From an uncultured Methanomassiliicoccus sp. (GTDB lineage Archaea > Thermoplasmatota > Thermoplasmata > Methanomassiliicoccales > Methanomassiliicoccaceae), in NCBI GenBank assembly GCA_944319735.1, contig CALUEU010000001.1, positions 186,001-250,000 on the forward strand: a stretch of DNA of 64,000 bases. Direction: 5' to 3'. Position numbers and translations under genes: made by a program. Position 1 is the first letter of the stretch. Each line of letters opens with the position of its first letter. Of the stretch, positions 17,703 through 26,802 are shown in pieces. The notes under the pieces were generated by a model. It saw only the letters and a list, made by a program, of their open reading frames with translations, made no database searches and had not been told where the DNA came from.

Positions 17703-18872
17703 ATGAAGAGGACATACGAAGAAATAAACGCCAAAATAAAAAATGGCGACGCAGTAGTCATGACGGCTGAAGAGGCCATCGCACTCGCTGAAAGCAAAGG
17801 TGTTGAAAAAGCAGCAGCGGAAGTGGATGTCGTGACCACCGGCACTTTCGGGGCCATGTGCTCATCTGGAGCATTTGTAAATTTTGGACACTCAGAACCG
17901 CCGATTCGTATGTCTAACGTTACGTTGAACGGAGTTCCAGTATGTGCAGGTTTGGCTGCGGTTGATGCCTACATAGGTGCTACTGATGAACGTCCAGATT
18001 CTGAACCTAAGTATGGTGGAGCCCATGTGATAGAATCCCTTGTCAAGGGAGAAGCTGTACATCTTAAAGCCACAGCCTCAGGAACAGACTGCTATCCAAG
18101 ACAAGAAATAGATACGTACATATCTTTAAAAACTCTGAATCAAGCATATTTATACAATCCAAGAAATATGTATCAAAATTATGCTGTGGCTACAAATTCT
18201 TCTGAAAGGACTTTGTTTACATACATGGGTAAGCTGCTTCCAGAGTATGGAAACATGACATACAGCAGTGCTGGCCAACTTTCACCATTGCTTAAAGATC
18301 CAACTCTACGCACTATTGGAATAGGCACAAGAATATTCTTAGGTGGCGGTGTAGGATACGTGGCATGGGAAGGTACACAATATAAAACAAACGTACCAGT
18401 AAGAAATGGTGTGCCGTCAGCGTCTGCACGCACACTAGCAGTAATTGGAGATCTAAAAGGAATGAGCAGCGAATTTCTGAGAGGCTTGAGCATTCATGGA
18501 TATGGTGTTTCTCTCGGAGTAGGAATTGGTGTTCCGATACCAATCTTAGATGAAGATTTGATGAAAACTGCAGTCACCACTGATAACGATATATATGCAC
18601 CTGTGCTGGATTATTCAACACCTTCCAGGGATAGACGTCCAATAGGTGAAGTAAGCTATGCAGAACTTAAGAGTGGTAATGTAGAGATTCTTGGAAAAAG
18701 CATTAAAACTTCATCCTTGTCTTCTTATAACAAGGCTCGTGTAATTGCAGATAAGCTGAAAAATATGATAACAAATGGTGAATTTTTGCTCACGCAACCT
18801 GTTGAGAAACTTCCCGAGGAGCGCAAGCAAAAACCATTGAATATCTGTTCAAAAGACGAGGTGGCTCAATGA
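17703..18872 (+). CDS. L-aspartate semialdehyde sulfurtransferase (DUF39, homocysteine synthesis)
   Basis: 389-residue DUF39 protein. In methanogens this family, with a dedicated ferredoxin, converts aspartate semialdehyde plus sulfide to homocysteine, replacing the O-acylhomoserine route. Two conserved cysteines are present: Cys53 (FGAMCSSGAF) and Cys130 (SGTDCYPRQE), the latter at the position of the essential persulfide cysteine of the characterised Methanosarcina homologue. Other blocks: NFGHSEPPIRM and LGGGVGYVAWEGTQ. It follows asd by 10 nt and overlaps the ferredoxin gene by 4 nt. Confidence 0.92.
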   Translation: MKRTYEEINAKIKNGDAVVMTAEEAIALAESKGVEKAAAEVDVVTTGTFGAMCSSGAFVNFGHSEPPIRMSNVTLNGVPVCAGLAAVDAYIGATDERPDSEPKYGGAHVIESLVKGEAVHLKATASGTDCYPRQEIDTYISLKTLNQAYLYNPRNMYQNYAVATNSSERTLFTYMGKLLPEYGNMTYSSAGQLSPLLKDPTLRTIGIGTRIFLGGGVGYVAWEGTQYKTNVPVRNGVPSASARTLAVIGDLKGMSSEFLRGLSIHGYGVSLGVGIGVPIPILDEDLMKTAVTTDNDIYAPVLDYSTPSRDRRPIGEVSYAELKSGNVEILGKSIKTSSLSSYNKARVIADKLKNMITNGEFLLTQPVEKLPEERKQKPLNICSKDEVAQ

Positions 18873-19276
18873 TGGTCAAAAAGAAAGTTAAATTGAGATT
18901 CGTACCAGAACAAGCCAATGAGCCAATAACATATGTCCTTGTAAAAGATTACAATTTGAGATTTAATATTCTCCAGGCTAAAATAATAGATGGCGGTGGA
19001 AAACTTCTATTGGAAATAGAAGGAGAAGAGAAATGCGTTGATGCTGGTCTAAAATATCTTCGCGACTGTGGCGTCTCAGTTAAAGAAGTATGTGACTTTG
19101 TATCCAAGGATGAAACCAAATGCACAAACTGCGGACTGTGCGTTTCAATATGTCCTGCAGAAGCAATAGACATGGACAGGGATACTTGGGTTGTTAAATT
19201 CAACACTGAAAAATGCATAGGTTGCTTCATGTGTGTTGAGGCTTGCCCGCTAAATGCAATGATTTTGAAAATATGA
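18869..19276 (+). CDS. NIL-domain ferredoxin partner of the homocysteine sulfurtransferase
   Basis: 135 residues: an N-terminal NIL domain (about 6-78) followed by two [4Fe-4S] ferredoxin motifs, CTNCGLCVSICPAEAID and CIGCFMCVEACPLNAM. It probably supplies the electrons needed to reduce the disulfide or persulfide on the DUF39 enzyme. The gene starts in the DUF39 stop (ATGA) and its own stop contains the next start, so the trio is tightly coupled. Confidence 0.93.
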   Translation: MMVKKKVKLRFVPEQANEPITYVLVKDYNLRFNILQAKIIDGGGKLLLEIEGEEKCVDAGLKYLRDCGVSVKEVCDFVSKDETKCTNCGLCVSICPAEAIDMDRDTWVVKFNTEKCIGCFMCVEACPLNAMILKI

Positions 19277-19986
19277 TCGTCCGCAGACATTTTGAAGTGG
19301 AAGAAACGGCCGTCACCATCATATGTGATGAAGAATACGTCTCATCCATTCAAAATTCCATTTTTGATTCTAGAGAGATCGTTAAAAAATGTATCAGAGA
19401 CTTTCCTGAGTTTCAATGGTCATTGGAACCATTGGACATCAGCGGTGAGGATCTAATAGAAAAAATGTGCCTGGCTGCAAAACAGGCTGGGGTTGGACCC
19501 ATGGCCGCTGTGGCCGGTGCAATTGCCGAAAAAGCTGTCCAAATGGCTGTATATGAGGGATCGACTCACTGCATAGTTGAAAACGGCGGAGACATTGCAT
19601 TGATTTTAGAAAAACCAGTGAATATAGGAATATTTGCACCTGCCCTCGAGAGTGTTGGGTTGCAAATAGATCCAGTAGATCACATTCTTGGCATATGCAC
19701 ATCATCTGCAAGCGTGGGGCCATCGATATCATTTGGAAAATCAGATGCATCATTAGTCATATCCCAAAATGTGTGTCTTGCTGATGCATGTGCTACAAAA
19801 TTAGGAAATCTGGTGACATCAGATGACGATGATGTCATAAAAAAAGCAATGGATTTTGTATGCAACATTAACGGAATAGATGGAGTGCTTGTATCAATAA
19901 ATTCAAAAATCGCTATGAAGGGATCTCTTCCACAATTATGCAAAGTTCATTTCGATGATTCTTCAATAACTAAAATTGAATTTTAG
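19273..19986 (+). CDS. UPF0280 (ApbE-like, COG2122) protein of the homocysteine cluster
   Basis: Starting at the ATG that overlaps the ferredoxin stop (MIVRRHFEVEETAVTI) gives 237 residues. GVGPMAAVAGAIAEKAVQ near residue 76, ENGGDIALIL near 105 and CTSSASVGPSISFGKSD near 143 are UPF0280/ApbE-like motifs. Family members accompany the DUF39 and NIL-ferredoxin genes in Methanosarcina and have been tied to sulfur assimilation, but the reaction is not established. Last gene of the aro/homocysteine operon. An upstream in-frame ATG at 19243 would add 10 residues inside the ferredoxin gene and is less likely. Confidence 0.85.
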   Translation: MIVRRHFEVEETAVTIICDEEYVSSIQNSIFDSREIVKKCIRDFPEFQWSLEPLDISGEDLIEKMCLAAKQAGVGPMAAVAGAIAEKAVQMAVYEGSTHCIVENGGDIALILEKPVNIGIFAPALESVGLQIDPVDHILGICTSSASVGPSISFGKSDASLVISQNVCLADACATKLGNLVTSDDDDVIKKAMDFVCNINGIDGVLVSINSKIAMKGSLPQLCKVHFDDSSITKIEF

Positions 19987-20021
19987 TAAAAATTATTAAC
20001 ATATGTGTATATACTCACCGG

Positions 20022-21506
20022 ATGTCCAAGTCTGCAAAAAGTCTAATTGCGATAGCTATTATTTTAGTGCTGGCATGCATATTATTATATCCATCTCTGT
20101 CAGATGAATTATCCAGTGAAGAAAAGCCCGACGGATATACAGTCACATTTATGAACGATAATATTGAGTATGCTACAGTAAATGTGGATGCCACTAGCCC
20201 AGTTATCGGAAAAAACATGCCTGATGCACCACCTGTTGAAGGGAATAGGATTTTTGTGGGCTGGAATACAAAAACTGATGGATCTGGCAGCAATATAACA
20301 TTAGATACGCAGATTGACAGGGACATTATAGTTTACGCAATTTGGACTGTTAAAGGAGAGTCTACAGACACAGGATTTATTTCTACATCAGATCAATCAT
20401 TCAAAATAGATGATAAAACTGTGGAGATTGTGTTAGGAAACTTAGATCCTATTCCAAGATTAGATGAAGTTACTGTGGTAATATATGATCCAGAAACTGG
20501 AAAGAGATGTAGTGGGTCGTTCAGCGGATCTGAGTATACGTTATCATTCGATAATGTAAACGTAAGTTTTCAAGACATCGATAAAGATGGATTGATGGAC
20601 TCCAATGAAAAACTAATTTTCAAAGCAGATGACGGTTTAGCAACAGGAATCTGGAATGTTGAGTTAAACTATAACAATTACCAAGCAGGAAATAATCAAT
20701 TCCATTTCCACATATTTGAAAATGGCATAGAGAGCTATACTGAAAATGTAAGAGTTAACTTCTTGGATGTGGGACAGGCTGATTCAGCACTAATATTCAC
20801 ATCAGATAACAAAACAATTCTGATTGATGCTGGAGTACCCCTATATAAAAAAACCCAGTATGTTCCAATACTTCTTGACCAATTAGAAAAACTCAATGTA
20901 GAAAAGATAGATGCAATGATACTGACACATCCGGATTATGACCATATTGCAGGTGCAGAAGCCGTGCTGGAAACATATGATGTTTTAAATGTATATATGT
21001 GTAAGACAGTGGGTGAGAGTACTACTTATACTAAATTATTAAATGCAATAGATAAAGAAGGCTGTGAAAAACATATCGGCGATTTTTCATCTGGGGATTA
21101 TCTGAATCTTAGTACCACTGAAAACTTCAGAGTTCTGTCCGTAGACAGTAAGAATGATGCTAATTCTGCAAGTATCGTTATACGAATGAGCTGCGAATCG
21201 AGTTCATTCTTGTTTACTGGCGATGCTCCAAAGAAAGTTGAAAAAGAGATGCTGCAAAACTACTCTGAAGAACTTGATGTTGATGTACTTAAAGTCGGTC
21301 ACCACGGTTCTAGTACTTCAAGTTCAGAAGAATTTTTACAGGTTGTTACTCCGCACATATCTGTAATTTCATGTGGCAAAGATAACAGATACGGACATCC
21401 CCATGAAGAAACTTTAGAGAGGTTGGAGATTTATTCAGATGTGATTATTAGAACAGATTTCACCGGAGCGTATAATTGCATATCATCTGGAAAGATTATC
21501 GATTAA
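20022..21506 (+). CDS. Exported InlB-repeat/ComEC-like metallo-beta-lactamase
   Basis: 494 residues. An N-terminal hydrophobic signal/anchor (about 6-24), one Listeria-Bacteroides (InlB B-type) repeat at about 40-113 ending VYAIW, a beta-rich segment with a calcium-like DIDKDGLMDSNE near 187, and a C-terminal metallo-beta-lactamase domain from about 245 (VNFLDVGQADSALIF). Metal ligands: HPDYDH near 302, FTGDAP near 398, GHHGSS near 426 and the GHPHEETL end motif. This is the ComEC/Rec2-type hydrolase domain without the channel, so an extracellular phosphodiesterase or nuclease-like role is plausible; the substrate is unknown. It stands alone between two biosynthetic operons. Confidence 0.85.
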   Translation: MSKSAKSLIAIAIILVLACILLYPSLSDELSSEEKPDGYTVTFMNDNIEYATVNVDATSPVIGKNMPDAPPVEGNRIFVGWNTKTDGSGSNITLDTQIDRDIIVYAIWTVKGESTDTGFISTSDQSFKIDDKTVEIVLGNLDPIPRLDEVTVVIYDPETGKRCSGSFSGSEYTLSFDNVNVSFQDIDKDGLMDSNEKLIFKADDGLATGIWNVELNYNNYQAGNNQFHFHIFENGIESYTENVRVNFLDVGQADSALIFTSDNKTILIDAGVPLYKKTQYVPILLDQLEKLNVEKIDAMILTHPDYDHIAGAEAVLETYDVLNVYMCKTVGESTTYTKLLNAIDKEGCEKHIGDFSSGDYLNLSTTENFRVLSVDSKNDANSASIVIRMSCESSSFLFTGDAPKKVEKEMLQNYSEELDVDVLKVGHHGSSTSSSEEFLQVVTPHISVISCGKDNRYGHPHEETLERLEIYSDVIIRTDFTGAYNCISSGKIID

Positions 21507-21521
21507 GAATGTCTGAAAAAC

Positions 21522-21542
21522 GGGGATCGTGGACTCATCCCC
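21522..21542 (+). terminator. Small hairpin after the metallo-beta-lactamase gene
   Basis: GGGGAT (21522-21527) pairs with ATCCCC (21537-21542) around a 9-nt loop, 16 nt after the stop codon. It could aid 3'-end formation; there is no strong T-run, so this is a weak call. Confidence 0.3.
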
Positions 21543-21579
21543 TAATTCCTGACACGGCATGACCAGTTGGGCAAGATTC

Positions 21580-21606
21580 TTAATATATGGGCGCAATGAT
21601 TGCCCC
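21580..21606 (+). promoter_or_regulatory. his operon promoter with inverted repeat
   Basis: TATA box ttaatatat (21580-21588) is followed directly by GGG-C-GCAAT-G-ATTGC-CCC (21589-21606), an inverted repeat with one unpaired C. It ends about 22 nt before the hisG ATG and would overlap the expected transcription start, the position of an archaeal repressor site. Function inferred. Confidence 0.5.
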
Positions 21607-21627
21607 ACGGATATACTGGTGAATCAG

Positions 21628-22491
21628 ATGCCCATCAAACTGGCTGTACCAAATAAAGGACGATTAAATGAGCGCTCACTGGAGATGCTGAAGCGTGCTG
21701 GATTAGAAATAGAAAACGGTGGAGACAGACTCCTATTTGCATCTGTCAAAAACGGAAATTTTTCCGTTCTATTTCTGAGGGCTCAAGATATTGTAAGGTT
21801 TGTACAAACCGGTGCAGTCGATGCAGGCATTACCGGTTGGGATCTTGTCTTAGAAAATGGCAATGATGTCGAATTAGTAAGAGAAATGGGTTTTGGAAAA
21901 TGCAGACTTTCCGTAGCCGTACCAGAATCATCAGGAATCAAAACCATTGAAGATATTCCCAATGGTTCCAGAGTGGCAACTTCATTTCCCAACATGACGA
22001 AGCAGTTCTTCGAAAAAATAGGAAAAAAAGTAGAAATTGCAGTCATCTCCGGAGCTGCAGAAGTTATGCCGCGCATGGGTGTGGCTGATTTTATTACAGA
22101 CCTAGTGTCGAGTGGAAGCACTTTAAAAAGCAATAATCTCAGAGAAATAGCGGTCATTTCAGACTCTCAAGCTGTCCTGATAGCATCTAAAAGATTAGAT
22201 TCAGAGAAAATGAGAGAATTGGAAGAGCTTGCCAACGCCCTTGAAAGCGTAGAGATTGCTGAACATAATAAATATCTGATGGCAGACGTACCAGTGGCTG
22301 CATTAAAGGAGATAAGATCGTTTCTGCCGGGAATTGATGGCCCGACTGTTATGAATATTGCAGGAAGAGATGATGTTGTGGCAATTCATGTTGTTGTTGA
22401 TAAATCACAGATATATAATACAGTAAATAAACTCAAGAAGCTAGGGGCGTCCGGCATTTTGATTGTACCGATTGACAGGATGGTGCCGTGA
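21628..22491 (+). CDS. hisG: ATP phosphoribosyltransferase, long form
   Basis: First step of histidine synthesis, condensing ATP and PRPP. The ATG at 21628 (MPIKLAVPNKGRL) is chosen because GGTGA lies 5-10 nt upstream; this gives 287 residues with the long-form C-terminal ACT-like regulatory domain (VDKSQIYNTVNKLKKLGASG) that binds histidine for feedback inhibition. DAGITGWDLVLEN and the PRPP loop region TDLVSSGSTLKSNN are visible. It has its own C-terminal domain and therefore does not need HisZ. Overlaps hisC at the stop. Confidence 0.94.
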   Translation: MPIKLAVPNKGRLNERSLEMLKRAGLEIENGGDRLLFASVKNGNFSVLFLRAQDIVRFVQTGAVDAGITGWDLVLENGNDVELVREMGFGKCRLSVAVPESSGIKTIEDIPNGSRVATSFPNMTKQFFEKIGKKVEIAVISGAAEVMPRMGVADFITDLVSSGSTLKSNNLREIAVISDSQAVLIASKRLDSEKMRELEELANALESVEIAEHNKYLMADVPVAALKEIRSFLPGIDGPTVMNIAGRDDVVAIHVVVDKSQIYNTVNKLKKLGASGILIVPIDRMVP

Positions 22492-23534
22492 TGGAAGAGT
22501 GTCTCCGAAGCACGGTGAGAGATTTAGAATTATATTATAATCCAAAAATAAAAGCTATCCGGATGGATACATCGGTAAATGTAGTCGGCCCTAACCCAGC
22601 GGTAAAAAAAGTACTTGAAAACTGTATGGACATGGAAGTTAATCAATATCCATCACCCTATTCAGACGATTTACGCAAAGCTCTAGCTGAAAAATATGAT
22701 CTGGATGAAGATAATTTTGTGGTCGGAAACGGATCTGATGAGCTTTTAGACGTTTCATTTAAATCATTTTTAGAATCCGGAGATGTAGTTGTTGCACCTC
22801 ACCCGTCTTACGTACTGCATAGCTTCTTTGTAAAAATAAATGGAGGGAAGTTTGAGACTGTCGATTTGCTTCCTAGTTTCCAACTAGATGTGGATCGGAT
22901 GCTGGAAAAAAAGAGCAAGATGATGATCTTATGCACTCCAAATAATCCAACATCAAACTGCTTCAAAGAGGATGATGTGAAACGGTTGATTGAAGAGTAT
23001 GAAGGGCCGATCATCGTAGATGAAGCTTATGCAGAGTACTCTTCAGAAGGGTTTATTCGACATGTAAATGAGTTTGACAATCTAATAGTAACAAGAACAT
23101 TTTCAAAAGCATACGGGCTTGCTGGCATGAGGGTTGGATACTTGGCTGCCAACAAGAAGCTGGCAACTATGATGCAGAAGGTAAAAATTCCATATTCCCT
23201 AAACAAGATAAGCGAAGCTGTAGCCATCGCTGCTCTTAAAAATACTGAATACCTTGAAAAAGGGCAGAAAATTGTAAACGAGCAACGTGAGAAGCTGTCG
23301 AAAGGATTGCATGAGCTTGGATTTGAAGTGTTTCCTTCAGAAGGTAATTTCATTATGTTCAGGGTTAACGTACCGTCTGATGAGTTTGTCTTAAGGCTAG
23401 CTGAAAAAGGCATATTGATCCGTGACTTTGGAAAACGCAGAATGCTTGAAAATTGCGTACGAACCACGATCGGAACAGAAGAGCTCAATGAGTTGCTCCT
23501 GAAAAAAATAAAAGAGGTGAATGAGGAGTGGTAG
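22491..23534 (+). CDS. hisC: Histidinol-phosphate aminotransferase
   Basis: PLP fold-type I aminotransferase converting imidazole-acetol phosphate to histidinol phosphate. Conserved points: NQYPSPYSDDLRKAL near residue 43, VGNGSDELLD, TPNNPTSNCF, VDEAYAEY and the PLP lysine in TRTFSKAYGLAGMRVGY near 203. ATG at 22491 within the hisG stop (a GTG one codon earlier is equally possible). 347 residues; its end overlaps hisH. Confidence 0.94.
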   Translation: MEECLRSTVRDLELYYNPKIKAIRMDTSVNVVGPNPAVKKVLENCMDMEVNQYPSPYSDDLRKALAEKYDLDEDNFVVGNGSDELLDVSFKSFLESGDVVVAPHPSYVLHSFFVKINGGKFETVDLLPSFQLDVDRMLEKKSKMMILCTPNNPTSNCFKEDDVKRLIEEYEGPIIVDEAYAEYSSEGFIRHVNEFDNLIVTRTFSKAYGLAGMRVGYLAANKKLATMMQKVKIPYSLNKISEAVAIAALKNTEYLEKGQKIVNEQREKLSKGLHELGFEVFPSEGNFIMFRVNVPSDEFVLRLAEKGILIRDFGKRRMLENCVRTTIGTEELNELLLKKIKEVNEEW

Positions 23535-24193
23535 AGATTCGGCGTTCGGTGAAATATCCTGAATCCAATGATTCGTATAGGATCGGCCAGAGGCCAAAAG
23601 TAAAAGTTTCCATTGTCGATTATGGTGTAGGAAATCTTCATTCAATAAGAAAAGCGCTTGAACTGGCTGGTGCAAGGCCAGTCATAGAATCAAACGTAAG
23701 AAATCTCTTGGATTCCGAAGTAATGATCTTTCCTGGTGTTGGGGCATTCGATCCTGCTGCAGAGAAGTTAGAACCATATAAGGAGATTATATTAGATAGG
23801 TTAAATGCAGGCACACCCTGTTTAGGAATCTGTATAGGGACTCACATACTTTTCGAAAAAAGTGAAGAAGGTTCCATACCGGGACTGGGATTTATGAAAG
23901 GCAAAGTGGAAAAACTTCACAGTGAAAAAGTCCCACACATTGGATGGAATGAAGTAACTACCGATGATAAATATTTCAGCGGCGTAGAATCACCTTACTT
24001 CTATTTCGCACATTCATATAAAGCAAATCCAGAAGAAGATATTGTTAAAGGAACTACTGAATATTATGAAACATTTCCCTCAATAATGAGAAAGAAAAAC
24101 ACTGTAGCAGTTCAATTCCATCCAGAAAAAAGTGGAGCCTCCGGTGCAATATTTCTCAAGAACTTCGTAAAATTCATTGAGGAAAAGTTATGA
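23528..24193 (+). CDS. hisH: Imidazole glycerol phosphate synthase glutaminase subunit
   Basis: Class I glutamine amidotransferase that feeds ammonia to HisF. The triad is visible: nucleophilic Cys in CLGICIGTHILF near residue 100, and His/Glu in AVQFHPEKSG near 198. The start GTG at 23528 is preceded by GAGGAG, which means about 25 extra residues precede the usual KVSIVDYGVGNLHSI beginning; the only other in-frame start is GTG 23549, which still leaves an extension. hisF lies three genes downstream. Confidence 0.92.
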   Translation: MVEIRRSVKYPESNDSYRIGQRPKVKVSIVDYGVGNLHSIRKALELAGARPVIESNVRNLLDSEVMIFPGVGAFDPAAEKLEPYKEIILDRLNAGTPCLGICIGTHILFEKSEEGSIPGLGFMKGKVEKLHSEKVPHIGWNEVTTDDKYFSGVESPYFYFAHSYKANPEEDIVKGTTEYYETFPSIMRKKNTVAVQFHPEKSGASGAIFLKNFVKFIEEKL

Positions 24194-24891
24194 TAGTGAT
24201 CCCAGCAGTTGATATTCTTGGTGGAAGGGCCGTTCAATTAGTAGGAGGAAAGCCAGGAACTGAAAAGATCAGTTTGCCTGACCCTTGGGATGTCGCGAAG
24301 ACTTGGGAAAATAAAGGGGCTGAACGTCTGCATGTTGTGGATTTAGATGCCGCTATGGGTAAAGGAGATAATCTAGCTGCAATTTCATCAATAGTTAGCA
24401 ATACAAACATACCTGTAGAAGTTGGAGGAGGCATAAGAACAACAGAAAAGGCGGAGTCGCTGCTTGATCTGGGTGTCGATGTTGTGGTCGGAACCCGCGC
24501 CGTCATGGATCGTAAATGGTTAGACGATTTAGTAAGTTCCTATCCAGACCGCGTCATTCTGGCATTAGATGTCAAAGAAGGAAAAATACAAGTAAAAGGA
24601 TGGAAAGAGTCCTCCTCAGAAACATTAGAAAATATGCTTAAAAACACATCAGATATGCAATTAAAAGGTGTACTTCATACCAACGTTGATGTCGAAGGAC
24701 AGAATATGGGAATAAATATAGAAGAGACAAAAAGTTTTAGATCGATGTGTCCGCACCCCATAATAGAATCTGGTGGAATCTCAAGCAAGTCAGATCTAGA
24801 ATTGTTAGAGAAAATCGGCATTGAATATGCAGTGATTGGGATGGCAATATACACAGGAGCCATAAAACCAGAAGAAATATGGAGGAAATAA
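24190..24891 (+). CDS. hisA: ProFAR isomerase HisA
   Basis: (Beta-alpha)8 isomerase opening the ribose of ProFAR to PRFAR. The two catalytic aspartates sit in IPAVDILGG near residue 8 and LALDVKEG near 127, and the half-barrel repeat shows in EVGGGIRTTEKAESLL and ESGGISSKSDLELL. 233 residues, starting in the hisH stop. Confidence 0.94.
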   Translation: MIVIPAVDILGGRAVQLVGGKPGTEKISLPDPWDVAKTWENKGAERLHVVDLDAAMGKGDNLAAISSIVSNTNIPVEVGGGIRTTEKAESLLDLGVDVVVGTRAVMDRKWLDDLVSSYPDRVILALDVKEGKIQVKGWKESSSETLENMLKNTSDMQLKGVLHTNVDVEGQNMGINIEETKSFRSMCPHPIIESGGISSKSDLELLEKIGIEYAVIGMAIYTGAIKPEEIWRK

Positions 24892-24892
24892 A

Positions 24893-25441
24893 ATGAGGTC
24901 GACGCATTTAAAAAGAAAAACTAAAGAAACTGATATTTCTGTAACACTTAATCTAGATGGCACAGGCCTGTCTACAGTATGCATAGAAGATCAGTTTCTC
25001 AAACATATGCTTGAAACGTTCAGCAAATACAGTTCGTTTGACCTGAATATAACTGCAACTGGAGATAATATGCACCATCTGATTGAAGATGTTGCTATAA
25101 CACTTGGTGATGCTTTTAAATCAGCACTCGGAGAGACTCCAGTAGAAAGAGTTTCATTTTTCATACTGCCAATGGACGATGCCCTTGTGATGGCATCGGT
25201 AGATCTAGTGGACAGACCTTGGTGTGATGCTGACTGTCCAGATGACTTATATCTACATTTCTTCCGTTCGTTTGCTATGTCTTCTGGAATGACACTTCAC
25301 ATTATGGTTTACCGCGGTTTTGATGATCACCACATTATTGAAGCTTCATTCAAAGCACTGGGTAAAGCCCTGAAAAGTGCAGTAGTTGTCAGAAAAGACA
25401 TATTAAGTACTAAAAATAAAGTAATTATGGAGAGTGATTAA
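24893..25441 (+). CDS. hisB: Imidazoleglycerol-phosphate dehydratase
   Basis: Mn-dependent dehydratase, monofunctional (182 residues, no histidinol-phosphatase domain). Metal-binding histidines appear in NMHHLIEDVAITLGDA near residue 62 and DDHHIIEASFKALGKAL near 145. In many homologues the first motif is preceded by HFLDHM-like residues; here the equivalent is DQFLKHMLETFSKYS. One base separates it from hisA's stop, and hisF follows directly. Confidence 0.92.
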   Translation: MRSTHLKRKTKETDISVTLNLDGTGLSTVCIEDQFLKHMLETFSKYSSFDLNITATGDNMHHLIEDVAITLGDAFKSALGETPVERVSFFILPMDDALVMASVDLVDRPWCDADCPDDLYLHFFRSFAMSSGMTLHIMVYRGFDDHHIIEASFKALGKALKSAVVVRKDILSTKNKVIMESD

Positions 25442-26194
25442 TTGCTTACTAAGAGGATAATACCCTGCCTTGATGTTACAGATGGGAAGGTTGTAAAAGG
25501 AGTTAAATTCCAAAATCTTAAAGGCATAGGATATCCACCAGATCTTGCTCATATATATGAACAGCAAGGTGCTGATGAGATTACATTTTTAGATATTACC
25601 GCCTCATCTGATGCAAGAGAAACACTTCTGAACATTGTGGAAAAAACTGCTGAAAAGATTTTTGTTCCTTTGACTGTAGGTGGAGGAATCAGATCTAAAG
25701 AGGATATGCGCTCTGCTCTTAAAGCAGGTGCAGATAAAGTATCGATAAATACAGCAGCTGTACAAAATCCAAGCATTATATCAGAATGTGCAGAGGAGTT
25801 TGGAAGCCAATGTGTAGTGGTTGCTATCGATGCTAAAAAAGATGAGGATTCGTGGAGTGTCTATACACACGGTGGCCGAAACAAGATCGAAATGGATGTA
25901 GTAGACTGGGCACAGAAAGTTGAAGATCTGGGTGCCGGAGAGATCCTATTGACCAGCATGGATGCTGATGGGACCACAGATGGATATGATTTAAAACTGA
26001 CAGAAAAAGTCGCAGATCAGGTGAATATTCCAGTCATAGCATCAGGTGGCTGTGGTACTTTAGAGCATATTTATGAAGTTTTTTCACAGACTAACGCGTC
26101 TGCAGCACTGGCGGCTTCGATATTTCATTACGGAACATATACTGTAAGTGATGTGAAGACTTATCTCCGTGACAGAGGAGTGCTTGTAAGATGA
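25442..26194 (+). CDS. hisF: Imidazole glycerol phosphate synthase cyclase subunit
   Basis: Barrel subunit that uses ammonia from HisH to form imidazole glycerol phosphate and AICAR. Catalytic aspartates in [17 protein letters not shown] near residue 10 and VVAIDAKKD near 128; [13 protein letters not shown] and [13 protein letters not shown] are conserved. The start is TTG 25442, directly after the hisB stop; the protein would otherwise lack the essential first strand. 250 residues. Confidence 0.95.
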   Translation: MLTKRIIPCLDVTDGKVVKGVKFQNLKGIGYPPDLAHIYEQQGADEITFLDITASSDARETLLNIVEKTAEKIFVPLTVGGGIRSKEDMRSALKAGADKVSINTAAVQNPSIISECAEEFGSQCVVVAIDAKKDEDSWSVYTHGGRNKIEMDVVDWAQKVEDLGAGEILLTSMDADGTTDGYDLKLTEKVADQVNIPVIASGGCGTLEHIYEVFSQTNASAALAASIFHYGTYTVSDVKTYLRDRGVLVR

Positions 26195-26802
26195 AATTAA
26201 ACTTTGATTCCAATGGTTTAATACCAGTAGTTGTTCAAGATTACTTAACTAATGAAGTTTTGATGGTAGCTTGGGCAAACGAAGAAGCTTATGAAAAAAT
26301 GCTTACTACTGGAAAAACACACTTTTGGTCAAGATCCCGACAAAAATTGTGGATGAAAGGAGAAACATCAGGGCACATTCAGGACATAGTATCTATACAA
26401 ACAGACTGCGACGCAGATACTTTACTTGTAAAAGTAAAACAGACTGGTAATGCATGTCATCTTGATAAACCATCATGCTTTGATGAAGTATTATATGGAA
26501 GCACGGAAAAAACAGCGGCTATAATTCCTGAGCTTGTTAGGATAATTCATGATAGGAAAGAAAATCCCAAAGAAGGCAGCTATACTAATGCACTCCTCAA
26601 TGATGAAGATAAAGTTCTCAAAAAAGTTATAGAAGAAGCAGGAGAAGTGGCAATAGCTGGAAAAGGCAAAGATAGAGATGCACAGATTTGGGAAGCTGCT
26701 GATTTAATTTATCACCAGCTTGTGATGTATGAATATCTAGGTCTTCCAATGGATGAAGTATTTGGAAAATTAACTCGCCGGCATGGGGGATCTAAAGAAT
26801 GA
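26191..26802 (+). CDS. hisIE: Phosphoribosyl-AMP cyclohydrolase / phosphoribosyl-ATP pyrophosphatase fusion
   Basis: Bifunctional protein for steps 2 and 3 of histidine synthesis. Residues 1-105 are HisI with zinc/metal ligands in [20 protein letters not shown] and [18 protein letters not shown]; residues 110-203 are the HisE MazG-like helical domain ([20 protein letters not shown], then [12 protein letters not shown]). Overlaps hisF and the PHP gene by 4 nt each. Confidence 0.95.
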   Translation: MKLNFDSNGLIPVVVQDYLTNEVLMVAWANEEAYEKMLTTGKTHFWSRSRQKLWMKGETSGHIQDIVSIQTDCDADTLLVKVKQTGNACHLDKPSCFDEVLYGSTEKTAAIIPELVRIIHDRKENPKEGSYTNALLNDEDKVLKKVIEEAGEVAIAGKGKDRDAQIWEAADLIYHQLVMYEYLGLPMDEVFGKLTRRHGGSKE

